DNA from: JAUWNP01 sp034430655
GTDB lineage: Bacteria; Chloroflexota; Anaerolineae; B4-G1
NCBI GenBank assembly: GCA_034430655.1
Contig: DAOUEC010000241.1
Location: 1-26,468, forward strand
DNA: 26,468 nucleotides
Direction of reading: 5' to 3'
Both the position numbers and the translations under genes were made by a program. Below the pieces are notes generated by a model. The model did no database searches, was not told where the DNA came from, and saw only the letters and a program-made list of their open reading frames with translations. Shown here in pieces: positions 7,670 to 15,428 of this stretch (positions are counted from its first letter, which is position 1; each line of letters starts with the position of its first letter).

Positions 7670-9468
7670 GGCAGATTCAGCACACGGCCCGAATTCCAGA
7701 GGCTAACGACATGGAACGCACAGTCCCCACCACCGGCAGCGAGGAAATCGCTCTCTATATGCGCACCTACTACTCGCTTCTGCGCACCACCGACGAGGTG
7801 CAGATTCGCTCGCTCGTCGAGACGCACTTAGGGATGGGCTCGTCCTTGCACACCGCCGCCCGTGCCGAGGAGCCCGACGCTGCCGCGCTCATTTACTGCT
7901 CGCTGCGGCTGCCCCCCTGTATCCGCCAGACCCGCCTGGTCGTGATGGGCCAGTCGGAACGGGTCTTCGCCCGGCGTGGCTACCCCAACGTCGAGCAGTG
8001 GCAGCCGGTGACCGCGCCCGGCCGGCGCCGTCGCACCTTCTTCGATGGCCACGAGACGCTGGCCGCCTTCATCGCCAGCGTCTCCGACATTGATGACCTC
8101 ATCCCAATGCTGACCGCATTTCAGATCGAGTGGAATAAGATGCACCAGCGGCTGCACGCCAGCCCGCTGCTGGAGCGGCTGGCGTCGTGCGTCGAGCGCG
8201 GCGAGCCGGAGGAGACTCCCCTCTGCTCCAGGGGGGGCAGGGGGGGGTGGGATGCGCTGCGCAGCGAACTGTCCGCCGCGTTGGCCCTCTCCGCCGACGA
8301 CCTGGAGCGCCTCGAGGCTATCTGGGGCGATGAGTTCCCCGCCTTCCTGCTCGACGTCGGCCGGGAACGCAAGCGATTCGCCGTGCGCCTTCTGGCTGGC
8401 TCGCTGGTGGACTATCGCAAGGCCACGCAGCGCTGGTGGGGCTTCATCACCGACGTCTCACCGGTGGATTTGAGCGAGCGGCCGGTCTATTTCATCTCCA
8501 GCAACGTGCACAGCGTGGTCAATGTATTTTCCGGCTTCGCTCTGCGCCGCGAGGATGAACTGCTGCGCTTCATCGAAGCCCGGGGCGAGAGCGATCTGCT
8601 GGCCGAGTACGCCCACATCCGCGCTGGCGACGTTCCCTCCCGCCGCGAAAACCTGCTCTACTTCGTGCTGCGGGAGTACATGGACACGCACCGGGGCAAG
8701 GCCGTGTGGGATGAGCGGGAGGCAGAGGAGGCGCTGTGCGGCATCAAGCACATTGATAGCCGCCACGTCTTCAACGTCGAAGCGCAGGTGATCGAGTTGC
8801 GCCGCCTGCGGCCCGACTGGTTCGACCCCCGCCTGAGGATACCTGCGCTCGACCGGTTGGCCCAGAGCGATGCCGTCATCGTCAACATTGACTATCCTCT
8901 GGGGATGGGGGCCTACCACATCCTATCCCAGATCGCCACCAGCGTGGACTCCCTCCGGGGGGTCTACATCCTGGGCAAGGCGGCCACGCTCAATGGGCGC
9001 ATCGGCGACGTGATGATCCCCTACGTCGTGCACGACGAGCACTCGCGCAACACCTACCTGTTCAACAACTGCTTCACGGCCGGCGACGTGGCTCCCTACC
9101 TCATCTACGGCACCACGCTCGACAATCAGAAGACCATCAGCGTGCGCGGCACCTTCCTGCAGAACCGGCGCTACATGGACGTCTTCTACCGCGAGGGGTA
9201 CACCGACATTGAGATGGAGGCCGGGCCGTACCTTTCGGCCATCTACGAAGCGGTGCGGCCCCGCCGCCACCCGGTCAACGAAATCGTCACGCTCTACGCC
9301 GATGCCCTGCCCTTCGACATCGGCATCCTGCACTACGCCTCCGACACGCCGTTGAGCAAGGGGAAGAACCTGGGGGCGCAGCGCCTTTCCTATTTCGGGA
9401 TGGACGCGACCTACGCTGCCACTATCGCCATCCTGCGCTGCATCCTGGCGTTGGAAAGCGCGCGGTGA
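7666..9468 (+). CDS. Large unknown protein with nucleoside-phosphorylase-like C-terminal region
   Basis: 600 residues, function not established. In the C-terminal third, GKAATLNGRIGDVMIP and later GYTDIEMEAGPYLSA resemble two hallmarks of the purine nucleoside phosphorylase / nucleosidase superfamily: the G-rich segment before GDVVIP, and the EMEA ribose-binding motif. The N-terminal half shows no known motif. Lying between two XDH subunit genes, a role in freeing or handling purine bases is a reasonable guess, no more. The start overlaps the previous stop (ATGA at 7666-7669); an ATG at 7711 is an alternative. A C/G-rich repeat at 8216-8251 adds TPLCSRGGRGGW (residues 184-195) in a probably surface-exposed loop. 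Confidence 0.7.
   Translation: MRQIQHTARIPEANDMERTVPTTGSEEIALYMRTYYSLLRTTDEVQIRSLVETHLGMGSSLHTAARAEEPDAAALIYCSLRLPPCIRQTRLVVMGQSERVFARRGYPNVEQWQPVTAPGRRRRTFFDGHETLAAFIASVSDIDDLIPMLTAFQIEWNKMHQRLHASPLLERLASCVERGEPEETPLCSRGGRGGWDALRSELSAALALSADDLERLEAIWGDEFPAFLLDVGRERKRFAVRLLAGSLVDYRKATQRWWGFITDVSPVDLSERPVYFISSNVHSVVNVFSGFALRREDELLRFIEARGESDLLAEYAHIRAGDVPSRRENLLYFVLREYMDTHRGKAVWDEREAEEALCGIKHIDSRHVFNVEAQVIELRRLRPDWFDPRLRIPALDRLAQSDAVIVNIDYPLGMGAYHILSQIATSVDSLRGVYILGKAATLNGRIGDVMIPYVVHDEHSRNTYLFNNCFTAGDVAPYLIYGTTLDNQKTISVRGTFLQNRRYMDVFYREGYTDIEMEAGPYLSAIYEAVRPRRHPVNEIVTLYADALPFDIGILHYASDTPLSKGKNLGAQRLSYFGMDATYAATIAILRCILALESAR
8216..8251 (-). repeat. C/G-rich palindromic element, copy 2, inside the 600-residue gene
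   Basis: Read on the - strand it has the same plan as copy 1: C-runs CCCCCCC-TG-CCCCCCC, then TGGAGCAGA, then GGGGAG. On the + strand it is translated as TPLCSRGGRGGW, a low-complexity Gly/Arg insert. Confidence 0.65.
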
Positions 9469-9526
9469 TGGGATGGCAGTCGTAACTTGTTGCGGCGGAG
9501 TGGAGAACATCAGCAAAGGGAGGGCA

Positions 9527-10186
9527 ATGACAAGACGCCGAAGAAAGCGAACTAGAAAACCATCACGGCGAAGCCGTCCGATCGTGCCCGGCCCGTGGCA
9601 GACGACCGGTCACACACTGGAGGACCCTGGCGCCGGCTTCATGGAAGTCGCCATGGTCGCGCTCAATGCGCCGGACGCGCCGCCGGCCTCGCGGGGACGC
9701 GCTGCGCAGATGCTCTGGTTCCACGACGTCGCCCCCGGCGAGCCCTGCCCCTGCGGCAGCGGCCAAACCTTTGGCGATTGCCACCGCGACCCCCACCATG
9801 TGCCACTGCTGTGCCGTGACATCGGCGCCGAAACCTACAGCGAGATCGTGGCCTGCGAGACCGCCTTCCCGGTGCACGACGACGAGGCTGCCGTGCAGTC
9901 CTTCAAGGCCGCCCCCGAACTACAACTCACCCAGGAGATCCCGGGGCGACTGTTCTGGCAATTCGTCGGCCACCCGCCGCTGGGGACCCCCTTCGGCGAC
10001 ATGGTATTCGCCACCGTCGAACTGAACCCAGGCCGGCTCTACTTCGTCACACTGAGCCAGCAGCGCAACGAGATGATCATCCTGACGCTGGTCAGCCGCG
10101 CCAGCGACGTCCTCGGCGTGCCGCTGACACAGCAATCGGAAGTCGTGTCTCAATACCGGCGGATGGCCAAGCAAGGACGACAGTAG
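9527..10186 (+). CDS. SEC-C motif protein
   Basis: 219 residues from an ATG with AGGGAGGG upstream; an in-frame ATG at 9473 has no such site. The first 18 residues are strongly basic (TRRRRKRTRKPSRRSRP). A SEC-C zinc motif, PGEPCPCGSGQTFGDCH, lies near residues 68-84. SEC-C motifs bind zinc and occur at the SecA C-terminus and in many uncharacterised proteins, often taken to mediate protein or nucleic-acid contacts. The rest has no recognised domain. It is nested between XDH cluster genes and ends 11 bp before the molybdopterin subunit, so it may be a maturation or assembly partner. That role is inferred from position only. Confidence 0.7.
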   Translation: MTRRRRKRTRKPSRRSRPIVPGPWQTTGHTLEDPGAGFMEVAMVALNAPDAPPASRGRAAQMLWFHDVAPGEPCPCGSGQTFGDCHRDPHHVPLLCRDIGAETYSEIVACETAFPVHDDEAAVQSFKAAPELQLTQEIPGRLFWQFVGHPPLGTPFGDMVFATVELNPGRLYFVTLSQQRNEMIILTLVSRASDVLGVPLTQQSEVVSQYRRMAKQGRQ

Positions 10187-10197
10187 GAGAACATAGT

Positions 10198-12462
10198 ATG
10201 ACCACCAGGATAGTCGGCCAACCCATCGCCCGCGCGGACGCCCGCGCCAAGGTCACCGGGGAGACGAAGTACCCAGGCGACTTCAACATGCCGGAGATGC
10301 TCCACGCCAAGATCCTCTTCGCCGGACGACCCCACGCCCGCATCTTGCGGATTGATACGTCCGAGGCGGAGGCTGTGCCCGGCGTCGTCGCCATCTTCAC
10401 GGCCAAAGACTTGCCGGTCAACGAGTATGGCCTGCAGACGCTGGATCAGCCGGTGCTGTGTGGGCCCGGCTCCGACAAGCCCGATGCCGACGTGGTGCGC
10501 TTCGTCGGTGACCAGGTGGCACTGGTCGTGGCCGAGACAGAGCGCGCCGCCGCCCGCGCCCGCGATCTGATCTGTGTCGAGTATCAGGCCCTTCCCGTGG
10601 TCACCGATCCCTTCGAGGCGCTCAAGCCTGGCGCCTCCCAACTCCACCCCCACCGGCAGCCCAGCCCCATCCATCCTGAACTGCGCACCGGGGGGAACCT
10701 CATCTGTCACCACCAGATTCGCAAGGGGGATATGGCCGCTGGTTGGGCCGCCGCCGATGTGACTGTCGAGGCGGAGTACCGTACGCCGTCCCAGGAGCAT
10801 GCCTATCTCCAACCCGAGGCCGGCCTGGCTTATATTGATGACGAGGGCCGGGTGACAGTCGTGGTGGCAGGGCAATGGACCTGGGAGGACCAGCAGGAGA
10901 TTGCCCACGCGCTGGGCATCCCGCCGGAGCAGGTGCGGGTGATCTACCCGTCCATCGGTGGGGCCTTCGGCGGTCGGGAGGATATGTCGGTGCAGATCGT
11001 CCTTGCGCTGGCGGCCTGGAAACTCCGCCGCCCGGTCAAGATCGTCTGGAGCCGGGAGGAGTCCATCCTGGGCCACTGCAAGCGCCATCCCGTCTGGGTC
11101 CATTGTAAGTGGGGAGCCACTCACGAGGGCAAACTGGTCGCGGCCGAGGTGCGCGTCGTGGCTGACGGCGGGGCCTATTGCTACACCACTAACAAGGTCC
11201 TGGGCAACGCCACCATCACCTGCACCGGTCCCTACGAGATCCCCAACGTCAGGGTGGACGTGGACGGGGTCTACACCAACAACCCGCCCAGCGGCGCGAT
11301 GCGCGGTTTCGGCGCGCCGCAGGGCATCTTCGCCGCCGAGATGCAGGTGAACAAATTGGCAGAGGCGCTGGGGATGGACCCGGTGGAACTGCGGCTGAAG
11401 AATCTCCTGCGCGAGAGGAGCCTGACCGCGATGGGCACTCCCCTGCCCGGCGGTGTGGGCCTGATCGAGGTGACCGAACGGTGCGCCCGCGCCGCCGGCT
11501 GGACACGAACCAGCCAGGAATGGAAAAAGCCGTCAATTCGCCATTCGCTATTCGCTATTCGCAATTCGCTATCCGTAATGCGCAATGGCGTTGGCCTCGC
11601 CGTCGGGATCAAAAACATTGGCTTCTCCTTTGGCTACCAGGAGAATTGCTGGGCAAAGATCGAACTGCGGGGCGAAGAGGAAATCACGAAAGCGGTGGTC
11701 TACATCGGCAGCGCCGATGTGGGGCAGGGCAGCCACACCGTCATCCGCCAGATGGCAGCCGAGGCGCTGAATCTGCCGCTGGAGCAGGTGCGCCTGGTCG
11801 CTGCCGACACCGGTACCAGTCCCAGCAGTTCCGGCTCCGTCTCCGCCTCGCGTATGACTTTTATGGCTGGTAACGCGGTGCGGGGCGCGGCAGCAGCGGC
11901 GCTGGCGCGCTGGCAAGCCGGGGAGCGTCCAGCCGTCGCCGAGTACACCTACCTGGCCCCCAAGACTACCCCCTTCGACCCGGAGACTGGCTATGGCGTC
12001 CCCAACTTTGCCTACGGCTACGTGGCCGAGGCGGTGGAGGTGGAGGTGGACACCGCGACCGGCGAGTTACGCATTCTGCGCGTCGTCTGTGCCGACGACG
12101 TGGGCAAGGCCGTCAATCCGCAGAACGTCGTCGGCCAGATCGAGGGGGGCGTGGCACAGGCGGCGGGCTGGGCCATCTGCGAGAACTTCGTCACCGCAGA
12201 GGGGCGCGTGCTGACGCCGAACCTCAGCACTTATCTCATTCCCACCATCGCCGACGTGCCGGGGCGGGTCGAGTCCATCATCGTTGAGCGGCCCGACCCG
12301 CGCGGGCCGTGGGGCGTGCGGGGGATGGGGGAGATGCCCTTCATCCCACTGGCCCCGGCGCTGGTCGCCGCCATCCACGACGCCACGGGGGTCTGGTTCG
12401 ACGAGTTCCCGCTGACGCCTGAGCGGGTGTTGGGGGGGCTCGGAGACTCGGCGACTCGGTAA
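10198..12462 (+). CDS. Xanthine-dehydrogenase-family molybdopterin-binding subunit
   Basis: 754-residue catalytic subunit of a molybdenum hydroxylase. Molybdopterin and substrate motifs are IGGAFGGRED (254-260 core), AMRGFGAPQ (367-375) and the C-terminal RGMGE, with E712 in the position of the catalytic base. It should pair with the FAD/Fe-S fusion at 5744. Xanthine or another purine is a plausible substrate, but related enzymes use aldehydes, CO or nicotinate and the sequence does not settle this. Two repeat effects are visible. About 19 residues (446-464, containing HSLFAIRNSLSVMRN) are encoded by a heptamer array at 11536-11591. The last residues GDSATR are encoded by an octamer array at 12439-12470, which also supplies the stop codon. 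Confidence 0.9.
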   Translation: MTTRIVGQPIARADARAKVTGETKYPGDFNMPEMLHAKILFAGRPHARILRIDTSEAEAVPGVVAIFTAKDLPVNEYGLQTLDQPVLCGPGSDKPDADVVRFVGDQVALVVAETERAAARARDLICVEYQALPVVTDPFEALKPGASQLHPHRQPSPIHPELRTGGNLICHHQIRKGDMAAGWAAADVTVEAEYRTPSQEHAYLQPEAGLAYIDDEGRVTVVVAGQWTWEDQQEIAHALGIPPEQVRVIYPSIGGAFGGREDMSVQIVLALAAWKLRRPVKIVWSREESILGHCKRHPVWVHCKWGATHEGKLVAAEVRVVADGGAYCYTTNKVLGNATITCTGPYEIPNVRVDVDGVYTNNPPSGAMRGFGAPQGIFAAEMQVNKLAEALGMDPVELRLKNLLRERSLTAMGTPLPGGVGLIEVTERCARAAGWTRTSQEWKKPSIRHSLFAIRNSLSVMRNGVGLAVGIKNIGFSFGYQENCWAKIELRGEEEITKAVVYIGSADVGQGSHTVIRQMAAEALNLPLEQVRLVAADTGTSPSSSGSVSASRMTFMAGNAVRGAAAAALARWQAGERPAVAEYTYLAPKTTPFDPETGYGVPNFAYGYVAEAVEVEVDTATGELRILRVVCADDVGKAVNPQNVVGQIEGGVAQAAGWAICENFVTAEGRVLTPNLSTYLIPTIADVPGRVESIIVERPDPRGPWGVRGMGEMPFIPLAPALVAAIHDATGVWFDEFPLTPERVLGGLGDSATR
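11536..11591 (+). repeat. Heptamer array (ATTCGCN) translated inside the molybdopterin subunit gene
   Basis: Eight consecutive 7-bp units, from ATTCGCC through four more ATTCGC(T/A) units to ATCCGTA, ATGCGCA and ATGGCGT. Being 56 bp, it is not itself a multiple of three, yet the surrounding frame is intact, so flanking bases were gained or lost with it. It is translated as the repeat FAIRNSL. The same heptamer occurs in lysX at 19872-19906. Confidence 0.85.
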
Positions 12463-12470
12463 CTTGGTGA
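12439..12470 (+). repeat. Octamer array (CTCGGNGA) at the 3' end of the molybdopterin subunit gene
   Basis: Four 8-bp units: CTCGGAGA, CTCGGCGA, CTCGGTAA and CTTGGTGA. The TAA stop of the gene lies in the third unit, and the following bases CTGGAGGG provide the ribosome site of the next gene. Confidence 0.8.
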
Positions 12471-12482
12471 CTGGAGGGAATT

Positions 12483-12788
12483 ATGGACAAGTATCAGGAG
12501 TTGGAGGAGATCGAGGTATATCAACTGGCGGTAGCGTTGGCTGACCGCATCTGGGAAATCGTCTCCTCCTGGTCACACTTTGCCCGGGACACGGTAGGCA
12601 AGCAAATGGTGCGTGCGGCGGATTCCATCGCGGCAAACGTCGCCGAAAGTTACGGGCGTTATCATTACGGCGACAAACTGAACTTTCTGTACTATTCTCG
12701 TGGCTCATTGTACGAGACCAAATTGGCCCCTAAACTCAATGCCTACATAGCCAGCAAGCGTCAACAGCGTACCCAAGCCGCCAAGTAG
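12483..12788 (+). CDS. Four-helix-bundle (rRNA intervening-sequence type) protein, C-terminally shortened
   Basis: 101 residues of the small four-helix-bundle family first seen in 23S rRNA intervening sequences. The family hallmark is clear: MVRAADSIAANVAESYGR, then FLYYSRGSLYETK. The function of this family is unknown. Family members are usually about 115-125 residues, with a long loop and a fourth helix after the RGSxxE segment. Here ETK is followed at once by LAPKLNAYI, as if some 20 residues were deleted. GGAGGG 5 bp before the ATG is a good ribosome site. Octamer arrays flank the gene on both sides, and the TAG stop lies in the downstream array, so repeat recombination may have shortened it. 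It may no longer be functional. Confidence 0.75.
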   Translation: MDKYQELEEIEVYQLAVALADRIWEIVSSWSHFARDTVGKQMVRAADSIAANVAESYGRYHYGDKLNFLYYSRGSLYETKLAPKLNAYIASKRQQRTQAAK

Positions 12789-12847
12789 CCCAGTAACCCA
12801 GTAGCCCAATCACCCAATCACCCAGTTACCCAATCGCCCAGTCAGGA
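12784..12847 (+). repeat. Octamer array (AGTAACCC/AATCACCC), eight units
   Basis: Eight consecutive 8-bp units of type AGTAGCCC, AGTAACCC, AATCACCC and AATCGCCC. The array starts inside the stop codon of the four-helix-bundle gene and ends in AGTCAGGA, which provides the AGGAG ribosome site of the next gene. Confidence 0.85.
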
Positions 12848-12857
12848 GCGAAGCGAC

Positions 12858-13529
12858 ATGTTCCACTCATCCGACCGCGTCCTCGTCGCTATCATGAACA
12901 GCCGGCGCGACTTTGAGATCGCGCGGGATGAAGGTTGGTACCGCATCCCCCAGAAGCACGCGCCCCAGAGCACGACCGAGGCAGTCGCATTGGCCTTCTA
13001 CTTCACCAAAGCCTTCGGCGACGAGAAGTGGTCCATCCGCTGGTACGGACCCGTGCGCGGCCATGAACTGGCCCGCCGCCGCGACCTGCTCCCCGATGAA
13101 CCCGATCACCCCCGCGCCGACGAAGGGTACTACAAACTCCAACTGGGGCCGCTGATGCAACTGGAGCGGCCCATCCCCAGTCTGCGCTGGCGGCGCATCA
13201 CTTTCATTGAGACCTCCTGGGACCGCCTCACCGCCGCCGAGGAGGTCAATGACCTCTACGTCTCCGGCGCTGACGGCCTGTTTGTCACCCTCAAGGATGC
13301 CGGCTTCTACCCCGAGCGCAAATTCTTGGTGCGCGAGGGGGGTGTGAAGTACATTGCGGATATGGCTATCCCCTGCCGCGCCGGCACCGTGACTATCACC
13401 GTGGGCGACCGGCCCGCCCCCGCCGGCGCCTTGCGCAACCCAGACCCCCAGACTGTGCGTCAGGCGGTCGAGCACCTGGGCGGGGCGCTGCCCCTCCGCC
13501 GAAAGGTAGGGCGGGGTGGGGTGGTGTGA
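12858..13529 (+). CDS. Conserved-looking protein of unknown function
   Basis: 223 residues, function unknown. Blocks such as VLVAIMNSRRDFEIARDEGWYRIP, FYFTKAFGDEKWSIRWY and LRWRRITFIETSWDRL look like a well-kept soluble domain rich in Trp, Arg and aromatic residues. I see no catalytic motif, signal peptide or membrane segment. AGGAG about 10 bp upstream supports the ATG. The last 10-12 residues (LPLRRKVGRGGVV) are encoded by a C/G-rich palindromic element, so the original C-terminus has probably been replaced. It is the last + strand gene before a 148-bp repeat-rich gap. Confidence 0.65.
   Translation: MFHSSDRVLVAIMNSRRDFEIARDEGWYRIPQKHAPQSTTEAVALAFYFTKAFGDEKWSIRWYGPVRGHELARRRDLLPDEPDHPRADEGYYKLQLGPLMQLERPIPSLRWRRITFIETSWDRLTAAEEVNDLYVSGADGLFVTLKDAGFYPERKFLVREGGVKYIADMAIPCRAGTVTITVGDRPAPAGALRNPDPQTVRQAVEHLGGALPLRRKVGRGGVV
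13489..13524 (-). repeat. C/G-rich palindromic element, copy 3, at the 3' end of the unknown gene
   Basis: On the - strand it reads as C-rich runs CACCCCACCCCGCCCTACC, then TTTCGGCGGAGGGGCA, the same plan as copies 1, 2 and 4 with a diverged centre. It forms the last coding segment of the gene ending at 13529. Confidence 0.55.
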
Positions 13530-13623
13530 TCCGGGCCGTGGTGTGTGAAGTATGGCACCTGGCTGAACCGTTGGGCTGAGGGCTTCGATTGAGATCAGGC
13601 GAAGTCCGCTCACGCTGAAGCCA

Positions 13624-13666
13624 TCTCCCTTCCTCCTCGTAGGGGGAAGGGCCAGGGATGGGGGTC
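13624..13666 (-). repeat. C/G-rich palindromic element, copy 4, upstream of the GNAT gene
   Basis: On the - strand it contains CCCTTCCCCCTACGAGGAGG, sharing the 15-bp core CCCCCTACGAGGAGG exactly with copy 1. It is intergenic and lies about 12 bp before the ATG of the acetyltransferase gene, where it may shape the mRNA leader. The 90 bp between copies 3 and 4 hold GGCTTC and GAAGCC arms but no gene. Confidence 0.7.
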
Positions 13667-13677
13667 AAGAAAGCAGC

Positions 13678-14946
13678 ATGCTAGATCCAACAGAGACGCT
13701 CTACCGGCAACCACTGGGTGATGATCTGATGTTGCGCACCGCCGCCGACGAACGCGACGTTGAGCGCATGGCGGAGTTCAACGGCACTGTCCACGGGCCA
13801 GGGGTCGCCACGATGACGCGCAACCTGTTCATCCATCACTCGCACACACGGGGCAGAGACTTGATCTTTGTCGAGGATGAACGCAGCGATCAGGTTGTTT
13901 CATCTCTGTGCCTGATTCCCTGGACCTGGCGCTACGAGGGCGTTGACATACCCGCTGGCGAAATGGGCATTGTGGGTACGCTGGAAGCCTACCAGCACCG
14001 TGGATTGGTCCGCGCTCAGGTGGACTATTTCAAGCGCCGGCTGCGCGAACGCGGCTGTTTGCTGTCGCACATCCAGGGCATTCCATATTACTACCGCCAG
14101 TTCGGATACGAATATGCGTTGCCGCTGGAAGGCGGCCTGCGGCTCGAAATGCGCCACGTCCCCGCCCCTCCCGGTGTGCCCTTCACGTTCCGCCTGGCCA
14201 CACGTGACGACCTCGCTGCCCTGATGCGGCTTTACGATGATGCTGCCCGAGACCTCGCCATCCACGCCGTCCGCGACGAGGCAACCTGGCAATACCTGCT
14301 GACACACGCAGACGGGACAGAGACCGAATGTGAGAACTGGCTCATCCAGGACGCGGATGGACAAATTGTCGGGTATATGCGGGTCCCGAAGCACCACTTT
14401 GGCGAAGAACTGGTGGTGGGCGAAGTCTCGCATCTGGGGTTTGAGGCGGCGTTGGCGGCTCTACATCACCTCAAGACGCTGACCGTGGAGCGCGACAAGC
14501 CCGGCATCCGGCTCAACCTGCCCGCCGAGTGCACGTTGATGCGGCTGGCCCGTTCGTTGGGCGCCCACGATCTGGGCACCTACGCCTGGCAGATCCACGT
14601 TCCTGACGTCGCCGCGCTGCTGCGCGCGCTGACGCCCGTGTTGGAACGGCGGGTCGCCGGGTCGCCCTTCGCCGGGCTGACCCGGGACGTGCGGCTGAGC
14701 CTCTACCGCGAGACCCTCTTGCTGCGCTTCAGAGCGGGCAATCTTACCGAGGTCGCCAACCTGGACTTCACCAGCGGCGAAGCGATCCGCTTACCACCGT
14801 TGCAGTTCATCCCGCTGCTGCTGGGGTATCGGACGGCGGAGGAGTTGCGCGCTACCTACCCCGATGTAAGCATCGCGCCGGCCTGGCGGCTGCTGGTGGA
14901 TACACTGTTTCCGAAAGTGGCGTCATTTATCTACACCACCTACTGA
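13678..14946 (+). CDS. GNAT acetyltransferase (Eis-like)
   Basis: 422 residues. The N-terminal GNAT domain holds the acetyl-CoA loop in VGTLEAYQHRGLVRAQV (about residues 99-115), followed by a second GNAT-like region and a C-terminal sterol-carrier-like part ending in FIYTTY. This order matches the Eis family of N-acetyltransferases, some of which acetylate aminoglycosides or lysines on proteins. The C-terminal carboxylate there acts in catalysis, which fits a protein ending in Tyr. The actual substrate is unknown. The ATG at 13678 has only a weak upstream purine run; ATG codons at 13729 or 13768 are alternatives. It is followed by a strong promoter, so it is probably the end of its transcript. 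Confidence 0.75.
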   Translation: MLDPTETLYRQPLGDDLMLRTAADERDVERMAEFNGTVHGPGVATMTRNLFIHHSHTRGRDLIFVEDERSDQVVSSLCLIPWTWRYEGVDIPAGEMGIVGTLEAYQHRGLVRAQVDYFKRRLRERGCLLSHIQGIPYYYRQFGYEYALPLEGGLRLEMRHVPAPPGVPFTFRLATRDDLAALMRLYDDAARDLAIHAVRDEATWQYLLTHADGTETECENWLIQDADGQIVGYMRVPKHHFGEELVVGEVSHLGFEAALAALHHLKTLTVERDKPGIRLNLPAECTLMRLARSLGAHDLGTYAWQIHVPDVAALLRALTPVLERRVAGSPFAGLTRDVRLSLYRETLLLRFRAGNLTEVANLDFTSGEAIRLPPLQFIPLLLGYRTAEELRATYPDVSIAPAWRLLVDTLFPKVASFIYTTY

Positions 14947-14980
14947 CGCAAAAACGACACGCGTGCCCGGGACTCCTTAC

Positions 14981-15009
14981 TTGACAACCACCTCAAAACG
15001 TGCTATAAT
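14981..15009 (+). promoter_or_regulatory. Consensus sigma-70 promoter for padR
   Basis: TTGACA at 14981-14986 and TATAAT at 15004-15009, exactly 17 bp apart, match the bacterial consensus at all 12 positions. Transcription would begin near 15016. A palindrome lies in the leader at 15026-15037. Confidence 0.85.
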
Positions 15010-15025
15010 GAGAATAAGTCGTCAT

Positions 15026-15037
15026 TCGATATATCGA
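15026..15037. promoter_or_regulatory. Candidate PadR operator (palindrome)
   Basis: TCGATATATCGA is a perfect 12-bp palindrome about 17 bp after the -10 box and 11 bp before the padR start. PadR-family repressors commonly control their own genes by binding AT-rich palindromes at the promoter, so autoregulation is likely. No binding has been shown. Confidence 0.55.
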
Positions 15038-15047
15038 GGCACGTGAT

Positions 15048-15428
15048 ATGGACGAAAAGGAGCGCACGATCCACACGCAGGTGAAGCCCTCATCCTATCT
15101 GCCCCTCACCGAGCCAACGTTTTACATCTTGCTCTGCCTTGCACCGGAGAAGAAGCACGGCTATGCCATCCTGAAAGACGTGGAAGCCCTGAGCAACGGA
15201 AACGTCAGCCTCAGCACCAGCACGCTGTATGGTGCACTGGGCCGACTGCTCGACCAGGGGCTGATTGAGCGCGTCCCGAATGACGAGGAAGAAAACACAG
15301 GCCCGGGCCTCCCACGCAAGGCGTATGTCTTGAGCAAAGCCGGCCGGCGGGTGCTTGAGGCAGAGACGAGCCGCATGCGGGCGCTGGTTGCAGCGGCACG
15401 CCTGTGCCTCGGCGAGGAGCGCACATGA
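15048..15428 (+). CDS. PadR-family transcriptional regulator
   Basis: 126-residue winged-helix repressor. The PadR core is clear: FYILLCLAPEKKHGYAILKDVEAL, then STSTLYGALGRLLDQGLIERV, then KAYVLSKAGRRVLEAE. About 15 polar residues precede the domain. PadR proteins usually repress a nearby transporter or membrane gene until a small molecule binds. Here the stop overlaps the next start as ATGA (15425-15428), coupling it to a membrane protein. A consensus promoter and a palindrome precede it. The ligand is unknown. Confidence 0.9.
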   Translation: MDEKERTIHTQVKPSSYLPLTEPTFYILLCLAPEKKHGYAILKDVEALSNGNVSLSTSTLYGALGRLLDQGLIERVPNDEEENTGPGLPRKAYVLSKAGRRVLEAETSRMRALVAAARLCLGEERT

